A program made the position numbers and the translations under genes. 59,659 bases of DNA from Deltaproteobacteria bacterium (GTDB lineage Bacteria > Myxococcota > Kuafuiibacteriia > Kuafuiibacteriales > Kuafuiibacteriaceae), in NCBI GenBank assembly GCA_011526105.1, contig WYAZ01000179.1:1-59659 (forward strand). The letters run 5' to 3'. Shown here piece by piece: positions 39,675-48,114 of this stretch (position 1 is the first letter of the stretch; each line of letters begins with the position of its first letter). The notes below the pieces were generated by a model, which was not told where the DNA came from, made no database searches, and saw only the letters and a list, made by a program, of their open reading frames with translations.

Positions 39675-40225
39675 TGCCGGGCTTCAGCTTCGAATACCTC
39701 TTCTTCATCGTCTTCGCGGTGACGGCCTTGGCTTCTGGCCTAGGGGTGGTGTTTGTCCGGGATCCCATCAAGGCGGCCTTGAGCCTCATCGGCTGCTTCT
39801 TCTCCTTGGCGGTGCTCTACCTCCTTCAGGCGGCCGAGCTCCTCGCGGTCCTCGAGGTGCTCGTCTACGCCGGCGCCATCATGGTGCTGTTCGTGTTCGT
39901 CATCATGCTGGTCGAACATCACGATGAGCCCATCGTGAAGCACAGCATGTTTTCGCGGGTCGCGGCAGGCGTGAAGGTGGGCGCCATCTTCCTCGTGACA
40001 ATCAACCTCTTGGCCACGGTGGCGCGTGCCGGCGCGGACTTCCAGGCCAACGTGACCCAGCTCCCCGAGGACTTCGGCTCTCCGGCTGCGGTGGGGCGCG
40101 TCTTCTTCTCGGACTACCTGTTTCACTTCGAGCTGGCGAGTGTGCTGCTCCTCATCGCGATCGTGGGGGCGGTCATCATCTCCCGCGAAGACCCCAAGCC
40201 GGATGGTGAAGGGGAGGCGAACTGA
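39674..40225 (+). CDS. nuoJ: NADH-quinone oxidoreductase subunit J
   Basis: 183 residues starting at ATG 39674, sharing one base with the nuoF stop; the frame before this ATG is shadow. It has five membrane helices, including the characteristic [25 protein letters not shown]-type helices 1-2 and the [19 protein letters not shown] helix with its pi-bulge region. NuoJ is a proton-channel-adjacent membrane subunit of complex I. The C-terminal tail is short and charged ([11 protein letters not shown]). Confidence 0.95.
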   Translation: MPGFSFEYLFFIVFAVTALASGLGVVFVRDPIKAALSLIGCFFSLAVLYLLQAAELLAVLEVLVYAGAIMVLFVFVIMLVEHHDEPIVKHSMFSRVAAGVKVGAIFLVTINLLATVARAGADFQANVTQLPEDFGSPAAVGRVFFSDYLFHFELASVLLLIAIVGAVIISREDPKPDGEGEAN

Positions 40226-40539
40226 TGGCCGAACCCACCGTGCCCATCGTCTGGTACCTCATCCTGTCGGTCGCGCTGTTCTCCATCGGGGGGCTCGGCG
40301 TGCTCGTTCGGCGCAACGCCATCGTCGTCTTCATGTGCGTGGAGCTCATGCTCAACGCGGCCAACCTCGCCTTCATCAGCTTCGCGCGTCTGCACGGCGA
40401 CATGAGCGGACACATCTACGTGTTCTTGGTCATGGCGGTGGCGGCGGCCGAGGTCTCGGTGGGGCTCGCCATCATCATCGCGGTCTTCCGCACGCGTTCG
40501 ACCATCAATGTGGACGAGCTCACCGACATGAGCGGCTGA
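40225..40539 (+). CDS. nuoK: NADH-quinone oxidoreductase subunit K
   Basis: 104 residues, sharing one base with the nuoJ stop (TGATG). Three helices carry the conserved Glu in [16 protein letters not shown] (helix 2) and the helix 3 Glu in [16 protein letters not shown], both needed for proton translocation. The cluster ends here: prfC follows instead of nuoL, nuoM and nuoN. It has normal family length and appears intact. Confidence 0.96.
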   Translation: MAEPTVPIVWYLILSVALFSIGGLGVLVRRNAIVVFMCVELMLNAANLAFISFARLHGDMSGHIYVFLVMAVAAAEVSVGLAIIIAVFRTRSTINVDELTDMSG

Positions 40540-40556
40540 GCCGCCGGCGGTCTTTC

Positions 40557-42176
40557 ATGCCCGAAGTAAACGCGCAGGAGCGCATCAAGAAGGAGCGTCG
40601 CCGAAGGCGGACGTTCGCGATCATCTCGCATCCGGACGCGGGCAAAACCACGCTGACCGAGAAGCTGCTCCTCTACGGCGGAGCCATCCACCTCGCGGGC
40701 TCGGTGCGGGCGCGCAAGTCCTCGAAGCACGCCACCAGCGACTGGATGGACATCGAGAAGCAGCGCGGCATCTCGGTGACCTCCAGCGTGATGCAGTTCC
40801 CCTTCCGTGGGCACGCGGTCAATATCCTCGACACGCCGGGTCACCAGGACTTCTCGGAGGACACCTATCGAACGCTGACCGCGGCCGACTCTGCGGTGAT
40901 GCTCATCGACGCCGCCAAAGGCGTCGAGACCCAGACGCGGAAGCTGTTCGCGGTGTGCCGGATGCGCGGCATTCCGATCTTCACCTTCGCCAACAAGCTC
41001 GATCGCGTTTCGAGGGCCCCGCTCGACCTCATGGACGAGATCGAACAAGTGCTCGGGATACGCGCGGTGCCGCTCACGTGGCCGGTGGGGAGTGGCCAAT
41101 ACTTCCGGGGGATCTTCTCGCTCGAGTCCAAGGAGCTGATGGTCTTCGAACGCGAGGGCCATGGTGCGAGCGCCATCGAAGGTGAGCGTCTCTCGCTCCC
41201 GGACGCGGTGGCCCAGGGCAAGCTGAGCGAAGGAGAGCGCGCCCAGCTCGACGAGGACATCCATCTGCTCGAGGAAGCGGGGGAGAGGCTCGACCTCGAA
41301 AAGGTCGCTCGCGGGGAACTCTCGCCGATGTTCTTCGGATCCGCGATGAACAACTTCGGCGTCGAGCACTTCCTAGAGCGCTTCGTCGAAATGGCGCCCT
41401 CACCCGGCCCGAGACCTTCGAGCAAAGGCACCATCGAACCCGAAAGCCCCGAGTTCTCTGGCTTCGTCTTCAAGATCCAAGCGAACATGGATCCCAAACA
41501 TCGGGACCGGCTGGCCTTCATCCGCGTGTGCTCGGGCGAGTTCAGCCGAGAGCTCTCGGTCACCCACGCGCGGCTCGACAAGAGCATCAGGCTGACGAAC
41601 CCGCAGCAGATGATGGCGCAGGACCGCGAGGCGGTGGAGCGCGCGTATCCGGGGGACATCATCGGGGTGTTCGACCCCGGCCACTTCCGCATCGGGGACA
41701 CCGTCTGCGAGGGCAAGCCGTTCAGCTTCCAAGGCATCCCCACCTTTCCCCCCGAGCACTTCGCGGTGGTGCGGCTGCGGGCGGTCGAGAAGCGAAAGCA
41801 GCTCCAGAAGGGCCTCGAGCAGCTCTCTCAGGAGGGCGCGATCCAGGTCTTCAGGCAAAAGGGGCTGCTCGACAAAGATCCGCTCGTTGGGGCGGTGGGG
41901 CGTCTGCAGTTCGATGTGCTGAAGGCGCGGCTCGAGTCCGAGTACGGGGTGCAGCTCGAGCTCACGAGTCTCCCCTTCGATCGCGCTCGTTGGGTCGAGG
42001 GCAGCGAGGCCGAGCTCAAGAAGCTCGAGCGCGGCGAGCTCGCGACTCTGGTCGAGGACCGCGACGGTCTGCCCATGGTCCTGATCCGCGATGAGTTCTC
42101 CGAACACCACCTCCGCAGTCGGCACGAGAACGTGAAGTTCTCGGACACGGCGCCTGGCGTCATGCTCGCGGAGTGA
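40557..42176 (+). CDS. prfC: Peptide chain release factor 3
   Basis: 539 residues from ATG 40557, 17 bp after nuoK. It is a translational GTPase: ISHPDAGKTTLTEKLLLYGG (G1), RGISVTSSVMQF (G2), LDTPGHQDFSEDTYRTL (G3) and FANKLDRV (G4). Its IEKQRGISVTSS switch and the FAVVRLRAVEKRKQLQKGLEQLSQEGAIQVF segment are RF3 type and not EF-G. RF3 recycles RF1 and RF2 after peptide release. It may be read through from the nuo promoter, as there is no evident terminator between them. Confidence 0.97.
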   Translation: MPEVNAQERIKKERRRRRTFAIISHPDAGKTTLTEKLLLYGGAIHLAGSVRARKSSKHATSDWMDIEKQRGISVTSSVMQFPFRGHAVNILDTPGHQDFSEDTYRTLTAADSAVMLIDAAKGVETQTRKLFAVCRMRGIPIFTFANKLDRVSRAPLDLMDEIEQVLGIRAVPLTWPVGSGQYFRGIFSLESKELMVFEREGHGASAIEGERLSLPDAVAQGKLSEGERAQLDEDIHLLEEAGERLDLEKVARGELSPMFFGSAMNNFGVEHFLERFVEMAPSPGPRPSSKGTIEPESPEFSGFVFKIQANMDPKHRDRLAFIRVCSGEFSRELSVTHARLDKSIRLTNPQQMMAQDREAVERAYPGDIIGVFDPGHFRIGDTVCEGKPFSFQGIPTFPPEHFAVVRLRAVEKRKQLQKGLEQLSQEGAIQVFRQKGLLDKDPLVGAVGRLQFDVLKARLESEYGVQLELTSLPFDRARWVEGSEAELKKLERGELATLVEDRDGLPMVLIRDEFSEHHLRSRHENVKFSDTAPGVMLAE

Positions 42177-42198
42177 GTCTCGAGATGAGCTCCAGTGC

Positions 42199-43299
42199 TC
42201 AACCGGCTTCGGCTTCGGCGTACTCTTTGGCGAGCTTCTGAAGCTGCTTCGCCTCTCTGCGCCGAGCCTGCTCCCGCTCGTAGAGCTCTACATGATCGAC
42301 GAGGTGTCCGGGGTCTTCCTTTGCGGCCTCGGGGCGCGGCCGTGAGGCGACATACCTCGCACGCTCGACGACCGTCGTGAGAACACCGAGGGTCCCGTCT
42401 TCGGGGCGCCGTCGTCTGGCCTCTCCCTGCGCTTCAATCGTAGCCTCGAGCTCGTCCGCCAGCTGAAGCAGGGCGGACTCGGGATAGGTGAGGCGCTGCC
42501 GGCGCATGATGTCTTCCGACAAATGGACGAGGCGGTCTTCCGGGAAATCGAAGCGCACGAGCAGCTCCCGCACCACCGGCACGAGCGCCGAAGCGCTGAG
42601 GTTCTGGTCCAGCGCGAGCACGATGGCGGTCTGCAGGTGGTTGTAGACCGGCACCGCGCGCGGCGCGTAGTCCGAGAACGCCACCGGCGGCGTCTGGCGA
42701 TCGAGGTGGATGAGGATGCGCCGAACCGCGTTCTCGTGGATGACCCCTTCGAGCTCGTGGCGAATGACCTTGATCTGCCCGCGGTAGGCGCCCGATCGCT
42801 TTAGGATCTCCTCGAGCATCTTGGGTTTGACTCGGCCGCGCACCATGTCTGCGTAGAGCGAGTAGATGAAGACGTCGCTCTCGGCATCGTCGCCCACGAG
42901 CGTCTCGCGCGTGCCGACCGGGGCGTTTGTGCGTCCGCCAAGGAGCGCCGAGAGCTTGTAGGCGAGCTGGCTGCGCACGGTCCGGAAGCGTCCGCGGAAG
43001 ATCTCCGAGACCATGGGTTTCAAGATGAAGCCGTCGGGTGAGAAGCCGTCGATCGCGAACTTCTTCTCGATGACCGGTCGAAGCTGCTCAGGTGAGCCCG
43101 AGATGAAGAAGATCTGGTTCTCGCTCCCCCCGTTCTGTTCGGCCCGGATGGCCCGGATGAGGGCGGCCGCCCCCGGGATGTTCTCCCGCTCCTCCGCGCT
43201 CGCACGGGCGGTCCTCACCAGCTCGCGGACGGTGTCGAACTCGGTCTTGAGGTAGGTCTTGTCGAGATCGAACCGAAAGATGTGCCTGACCTGGGCCAT
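42199..43299 (-). CDS. App1/DUF2183-like HAD phosphatase domain protein
   Basis: ATG 43299 gives 366 residues; longer frames upstream overlap the radical-SAM gene and are not real. The N-terminal catalytic region has RFDLDKTYL (DxDxT, Asp 11 and 13), FFISGSPEQL, GFILKP, and ETLVGDDAESDVFIYSLY (the GDxxxxD acid pair). This arrangement matches the App1 phosphatidate-phosphatase-like family (DUF2183). The remaining half is helical. The Asp nucleophile and acid are present, so a phosphatase activity is likely, but the substrate is not known. It is divergent from the radical-SAM gene across an 84-bp gap that is mostly palindrome. Confidence 0.76.
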   Translation of the reverse strand: MAQVRHIFRFDLDKTYLKTEFDTVRELVRTARASAEERENIPGAAALIRAIRAEQNGGSENQIFFISGSPEQLRPVIEKKFAIDGFSPDGFILKPMVSEIFRGRFRTVRSQLAYKLSALLGGRTNAPVGTRETLVGDDAESDVFIYSLYADMVRGRVKPKMLEEILKRSGAYRGQIKVIRHELEGVIHENAVRRILIHLDRQTPPVAFSDYAPRAVPVYNHLQTAIVLALDQNLSASALVPVVRELLVRFDFPEDRLVHLSEDIMRRQRLTYPESALLQLADELEATIEAQGEARRRRPEDGTLGVLTTVVERARYVASRPRPEAAKEDPGHLVDHVELYEREQARRREAKQLQKLAKEYAEAEAG

Positions 43300-43309
43300 C
43301 TGAGCGCCG

Positions 43310-43315
43310 AGTATA
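43310..43315 (-). promoter_or_regulatory. -10-like TATACT on the minus strand
   Basis: Reading the minus strand, TATACT (five of six consensus bases) lies 10 bp before the phosphatase ATG. The matching -35 position falls inside the palindrome at 43316-43376 and does not resemble TTGACA. Confidence 0.35.
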
Positions 43316-43376
43316 CGGGAAAAGGGGACAGGCACCTTTTCCCGGCCCGGGAAAAGGTGCCTGTCCCCTTTTCCCG
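43316..43376. repeat. 61-bp perfect palindrome (30-bp arms, one-base centre)
   Basis: Left arm 43316-43345 and right arm 43347-43376 are exact reverse complements, with a single C at 43346. The arms carry the core GGGACAGGCACCTTTTCCC, a sequence I associate with intergenic REP/BIME-like repeats mobilised by REP-associated tyrosine transposases. It fills most of the 84 bp between two divergent genes. No other copy was noticed in this window. Confidence 0.85.
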
Positions 43377-43383
43377 GTGAGCG

Positions 43384-44985
43384 TTGACGCGGCGCGTGAG
43401 GCTTTCTACCTTGCGAGGCTTGGACCGGACCCTCACCGAGCGCATCGCCACCCTGAGGGGGGCTGAGTCCGGGCCGGGGGTGCGCACCAAGGATGCCGCG
43501 CTGCGGATGGCCCTGGTGTACCCGAGTGGGTACGCGGTCGGGATGTCCAGCCTCGGCTTCCTCGAGATCCATCGTCGCTCGAACGAGCGGCCCGGGACTT
43601 CGGCCGAGCGGGCCTTTCTGCCCAGCCCAGACGAGGTCGACCGACACCTGGCCACGCGCACCCCGCTTTGCACCCTCGAGCGGGCGCGTCCGGTGGGCGA
43701 GTTCCACCTCATCGGGATCTCGCACGCCTACGAGCTCGAGCTCACGGGTGTGGCCACGGTGCTCAGACTCGCAGGCATTGCGCCTTTGGCGCGCGATCGC
43801 TCGGCATCGGACCCCCTCGTCCTCCTCGGCGGCCCCATCACCTTCTCGAACCCGCGCCCCAGTGCGCCCTTCGCCGATCTCATCATCCTCGGCGAGGCGG
43901 AGGGGCCGGTCGATCGACTGCTCGCTCGCCTCGAGGACGAACCGGGCGCGGCGAGAGGGGATGCCGGCGCGCGGACCAAGCTGCTCGACGACGCGGCGGG
44001 ATGGCCAGGCTTCTACGTGCCTTCCCGCCATGGCGCCTTCCTCCCTCCGGTCGCCAAGGCCGAGGACGAGCTCCTGCCCGCACGCTCCGAGATCTGGACC
44101 CCCAACACGGAGCTTGCGAACATGATGCTCATCGAGCCTGAGCGGGGATGCTCGCGCGGCTGCACCTTCTGTGTGATGCGCCGCTCGACCAACGACGGCA
44201 TGCGCATCGTCTCTCCGGCCCGGGTTTCAGCCTTGATCCCGGACGAGGTCGAGAAGGTGGGGTTGGTCGGGGCCGCGGTGTCCGATCACCCACGCATCAA
44301 GGAGATCCTGCACGAACTCATCGACGAACGAGGCAAGCGGATCGGGATCTCGAGCCTTCGGGCCAACCGTCTCGATGCCGAATTCGTGGGGCTGCTCTCG
44401 CGCGGTGGGTATCGGTCGATGACCATCGGCCTCGATGCCGCGAGCGAGCGGCTCCGGGTCGAGATTGAAAAGGGCGTGAAGAACGAGCACGTGCTCGAAG
44501 CCACCCGTCTCGCCCGCGAGGTCGGGATGCATCACCTGAAGATCTACGTCGTGGTGGGGCTGCCGGGCGAGACCGATGAAGACCTCGATGAGCTCATGCG
44601 GTTCTCGGAGGAGCTCGCAAAGATCCTCCCGGTGAAGCTCGGCGTCTCGCCGCTCGTGCCGAAGTTCCACACCCCGCTCGCGGACGCGCCGTTCATGGGC
44701 GAGGCCGCGGCGACCCGGGTCCTGAAGCGGCTCAAGAAGGCGGCGGGGCGAAGGGTGGAGGTGGGCTCCTCTGGGGCTCGCGAGGCCTACGTGGAGTATC
44801 GACTGTCGCAGGGCGGGCCGGAGCACGGGGTCCTGGCGGTGGCAGTGGCCGAAGCGGGCGGCAGCCTCTCGGACTGGAAGCGAGCCCTCTCTGCGCTCCC
44901 TCTGACCGACCGGCCGTCGAACTTCGGCCAATTCGTCGTGCCGCCCACGCGGCGCCGCTCGGCCCTCAGTGTGCTCGAGTGCTGA
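43384..44985 (+). CDS. B12-binding radical SAM protein
   Basis: 533 residues from TTG 43384; GTG 43396 is equally plausible. The N-terminal B12-binding-like domain has MALVYPSGYAVGMSSLGFLEIH and VLLGGPITFSNP, near residues 40-170. The radical SAM domain carries EPERGCSRGCTFCVMRR, with the cluster ligands Cys 256, 260 and 263, and continues to GLDAASERLRVEIEKGVKNEH and YVVVGLPGETDEDL (SAM-binding). Such proteins perform methylation or rearrangement chemistry on unknown substrates. The stop overlaps the start of the next gene by seven bases. It sits just after the 61-bp palindrome. Confidence 0.88.
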   Translation: MTRRVRLSTLRGLDRTLTERIATLRGAESGPGVRTKDAALRMALVYPSGYAVGMSSLGFLEIHRRSNERPGTSAERAFLPSPDEVDRHLATRTPLCTLERARPVGEFHLIGISHAYELELTGVATVLRLAGIAPLARDRSASDPLVLLGGPITFSNPRPSAPFADLIILGEAEGPVDRLLARLEDEPGAARGDAGARTKLLDDAAGWPGFYVPSRHGAFLPPVAKAEDELLPARSEIWTPNTELANMMLIEPERGCSRGCTFCVMRRSTNDGMRIVSPARVSALIPDEVEKVGLVGAAVSDHPRIKEILHELIDERGKRIGISSLRANRLDAEFVGLLSRGGYRSMTIGLDAASERLRVEIEKGVKNEHVLEATRLAREVGMHHLKIYVVVGLPGETDEDLDELMRFSEELAKILPVKLGVSPLVPKFHTPLADAPFMGEAAATRVLKRLKKAAGRRVEVGSSGAREAYVEYRLSQGGPEHGVLAVAVAEAGGSLSDWKRALSALPLTDRPSNFGQFVVPPTRRRSALSVLEC

Positions 44986-47900
44986 GGTTCATCTCCAACC
45001 AGTTCGATCTGTCCTTGGTGCGGTCGCGATCACTGCTGCGCGCCGCGATCTTCAACTTCGCGTTCGTCGCGAGCGTGACCGCACTCAAGAGCGCCACCAA
45101 CGCGCTCTACTTGGCGCGCCGCGATCCAAAGGACCTGCCCTACCTCTACCTGGGCACCGCCCTCGTCGTCACGGTGACTACGGTGATCCTCGGCCGGCGA
45201 CTCGCGGGGCTGTCGGCCAAGCCCCTTCTGCGCGAGGGGCTCTTCACCTCGGCCGGCGTGCTGCTCCTGTTCTCGACCCTCGCCGCGGTCGACTATCGGC
45301 CGGCGCTCGGACTCCTCTACGTCTCGGGTGAGGCCTATGCCACGGCCCTCGCGGTGCTCTTCTGGGCGCGCCTCGGAGAGGTCTTCGACGTGCGCGCCGG
45401 AAAACGCGTCGTCGGGGTGGTGGCGGCCCTGGGCATGGCGGGGGCGGTCGTAGGCGGACTGCTGGTGAAGCTCCTCGCGGATGTGGTGCCCGCGGTGACG
45501 TGGTGCTTCGTCGCCGCCATCGTGCTCTTGCCCCTGCAGCTCCTCATCGGGAGCAAGCGGACGCCAGGCTCGGTCCGGCGCGAACGCGCGCCTTTCCTCG
45601 AGGGCCTCAAGTTCGCGGTGCTGAGGCGGTACCCCCGCGCGGTGGCGCTCCTGGTGCTGTTCATCTCGGTCCAGACCGCGGCCATCGACTACGTCTTTCG
45701 AACGAGCACCTACCGCTTCGAGGCCGGCGACGAAGCTTCGATGGCCGCGCTCTTTGGCATCCTGAACGCGGTCGTGGGTGTGTTTGCCATCTTGTTTCAG
45801 GCGACGCTGACGGCGCGGCTCCTCTCGCGCTTCGGCGTCTTCGTCTACATGGGGGTGGTGCCCGCCGCGTGTGTCTTGAGCGCCGTGGTGGCGTTGTGGC
45901 TGCCCATGGTCTTCTGGCCGGTGTTTGTGCTCAAGGTGCTCGAGATGATGGCGAGCTATTCACTGAACCAGCCGGGTCTGCAGCTCCTCTACAACCCGAT
46001 TCCGGCCACGCTTCGCGGGCCCATCCGCGCGGTGGTCGACGGTGCGGTGCGCAAGCTCGGCGGCGCGGTCGGCGCGCTGGTGTTGCTGCTCGTGGGGACC
46101 TTCGTGGCCGCGGAGCAGATGATCGGCGTAGTCGCGGTCCTGGGGGGCCTGCTCGTCTTGTGGATTCGCGGACTGCGCCCGCTGTATCTGCGCGCGCTCG
46201 AGGAGAAGCTCGCGGGGCGCGAGCGACGGATCCCGGTGCTCGATCCCACCGAGCGGGCCACGCGAGAGACCCTGCTCGCGACGCTCAAACAAGGCGGAGA
46301 GCACGAGACCCTCGCTGCCATCCACGTGCTCGATGACGAGCCCTCGGTCGATCTCACGCGCCACATCCCCGCGCTCCTCGCGCATCCGGCGGAGCGGGTT
46401 CGGCAGAAGGCGGTCGAGCTCATGGAGCGGCGCCCCGATCCCGCCTATGCGGACGCGCTCGTCGCCATGCTCGATGGACTCGAGGCGCGCCCCAAGGCGC
46501 AGGCCGCGAAGGCGCTCGCGCTCGTGGACCCGGTGAGAGCCGAAGCCGTGCTCGCCCCGGTCTTGTCCCAGGTCGACGCCGAACGCGGACTGGTCGCGGC
46601 GGCGATCGCAGCGCTCTACCGGGGCTCGGCGGCGGGGCCCACTGGTCCCACCGCGGCGCTCGCAGAGGCGGCGCTGCTTCGCCTGCTCGAAGCGGCCCCC
46701 GACTTGTCCTCGACCGATCGCCGCGAGCTCGCCGGACTGATCGGCGCGCTCGGGCCGGGGCCCTATGCGATTCGACTCGAGAAGTTCCTCGCGGATCCCA
46801 ACCCCCAAGTGCGCCGAGGGGCGATCCGAGCCGCGGCGGAGACGAAGGAGCTCAGGCTCGGGCCCACCTTGGTTCGCATGCTGCTCGACCGCGGCTTGCG
46901 CGACGAGGTTCGTGATGCCCTCGCCCAGTACGGGGACGAGGTCGTGCCCCTGCTCGAAGCCACGCTCAACGACCGTCGGCAGCCGGTCGAGCTCCGGGTT
47001 CAGATCCCTCGCATCCTGCGACTCATCGGGACCTCGCTCGCGGCCGAGCGCATGCTCGAGTCGAACATCCATGATGACGCCTACCTGCGCTACGTGATCA
47101 TCGAAGAACTCGCGCGTATGTGCCGCATCAACCCCGACCTCGGCATCGATCAGCGCTACAACGACGGCGCGGTCCTGAGGCGGCTCCGAGCCTACGCACA
47201 TTACCGCCCCATCACCGAGGACCTCTTGCACGGCCCGGCCGAGCTGAGTCTGTTGCGGCGAGCGGTGGCCGACCGCGTGCTTCAGAACCTCGAGGCGGCG
47301 CTGCGGTTGCTCGGGCTCGCGCACGGGGTCAAGACGATGGAGAACGCGCTCGCGGGTTTTAGGCGTGGCGATCGGAGCTCTCACGCCGATGCGCTCGAAG
47401 TGCTCGATGTCGCCCTCTCTGGGTGCCGCATCCGTGATCAGATCCTCGAGGCGCTCGAGACCAGTCCGCCGGTGGGGGACCCGGCTCGGGCGATCTCGCG
47501 TGTCAGCGAACTGGCCGAAGGTCGCGACGTGCTGCTCGCTCTCATCGCCGCCGAGACCCTGCGAAGGCTCGGCCTGCCCGCGCCCGAGGTCCGAGAACCC
47601 ACTTCTGGAGAACCACTCATGCCCAAGACCATCATCGATCGACTCTTCCAGCTTCAGAACGTGCAGCCCTTCCGCGATCTCTCCATCGACGATCTGACCG
47701 CGGTGGCTTCGCTCGCGACCCATGGTCACGCGGAGCCGCGCGAAGAGATCTACCGCGAGGGCGAGGCCGGAGACGCGATGTACATCATCCTGTCCGGAGA
47801 CATCCACTTGCTCTCCCAAGGGGCCCCGCTGCTCGATTTGCACGTGGGTGACTCCTTCGGACAGACCTCCATCCTCGACGGCGGCCCGCGGCCGGTGACC

Positions 47901-48098
47901 GCCAAGGCGGGCGATCTGGGCATGGACTACCTGCGCATCGAGCGTCAGGCCTTCCTGGATCTCATGGTCGATCGACCGGCGCTGATGACCGCCATGTTGT
48001 CGGAGCTGGCGGCGCGCATCCGGGAGCTGGTCGAGCTCTCGCGCTCGGTCGACGCTGGTCCTCGGCGCACCGAGCTCGCCAGCGGCGCGAACCGTTGA
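44979..48098 (+). CDS. Nucleotide-transporter-like (NTT/MFS) protein fused to HEAT repeats and cNMP domain
   Basis: 1039 residues from GTG 44979. Residues 1-410 hold about 12 membrane helices in an arrangement like ATP/ADP translocases (NTT/Npt), for example SVTALKSATNALYLARRDPKDLPYLYLG and NPIPATLRGPIRAVVDGAVRKLGGA. Residues about 430-760 are HEAT-like helical repeats (LLAHPAERVRQKAVELM, FLADPNPQVRRGAIRAA). A cyclic nucleotide-binding domain spans about 890-1010 (EEIYREGEAGDAMYIILSGDIHLL and GDSFGQTSILDGGPRP). This layout implies ligand-gated control of transport, but transport activity and substrate are inferred. It overlaps the radical-SAM gene, so they form one unit. Confidence 0.83.
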   Translation: MLRFISNQFDLSLVRSRSLLRAAIFNFAFVASVTALKSATNALYLARRDPKDLPYLYLGTALVVTVTTVILGRRLAGLSAKPLLREGLFTSAGVLLLFSTLAAVDYRPALGLLYVSGEAYATALAVLFWARLGEVFDVRAGKRVVGVVAALGMAGAVVGGLLVKLLADVVPAVTWCFVAAIVLLPLQLLIGSKRTPGSVRRERAPFLEGLKFAVLRRYPRAVALLVLFISVQTAAIDYVFRTSTYRFEAGDEASMAALFGILNAVVGVFAILFQATLTARLLSRFGVFVYMGVVPAACVLSAVVALWLPMVFWPVFVLKVLEMMASYSLNQPGLQLLYNPIPATLRGPIRAVVDGAVRKLGGAVGALVLLLVGTFVAAEQMIGVVAVLGGLLVLWIRGLRPLYLRALEEKLAGRERRIPVLDPTERATRETLLATLKQGGEHETLAAIHVLDDEPSVDLTRHIPALLAHPAERVRQKAVELMERRPDPAYADALVAMLDGLEARPKAQAAKALALVDPVRAEAVLAPVLSQVDAERGLVAAAIAALYRGSAAGPTGPTAALAEAALLRLLEAAPDLSSTDRRELAGLIGALGPGPYAIRLEKFLADPNPQVRRGAIRAAAETKELRLGPTLVRMLLDRGLRDEVRDALAQYGDEVVPLLEATLNDRRQPVELRVQIPRILRLIGTSLAAERMLESNIHDDAYLRYVIIEELARMCRINPDLGIDQRYNDGAVLRRLRAYAHYRPITEDLLHGPAELSLLRRAVADRVLQNLEAALRLLGLAHGVKTMENALAGFRRGDRSSHADALEVLDVALSGCRIRDQILEALETSPPVGDPARAISRVSELAEGRDVLLALIAAETLRRLGLPAPEVREPTSGEPLMPKTIIDRLFQLQNVQPFRDLSIDDLTAVASLATHGHAEPREEIYREGEAGDAMYIILSGDIHLLSQGAPLLDLHVGDSFGQTSILDGGPRPVTAKAGDLGMDYLRIERQAFLDLMVDRPALMTAMLSELAARIRELVELSRSVDAGPRRTELASGANR

Positions 48099-48114
48099 GC
48101 GCGCGAGCGGAGCG

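Noticed and set aside
42199-44031. Long minus-strand frame extending past the App1-like phosphatase
   Set aside because: The part beyond 43299 overlaps the radical-SAM gene and includes the translated palindrome. The family-like N-terminus starts at 43299.
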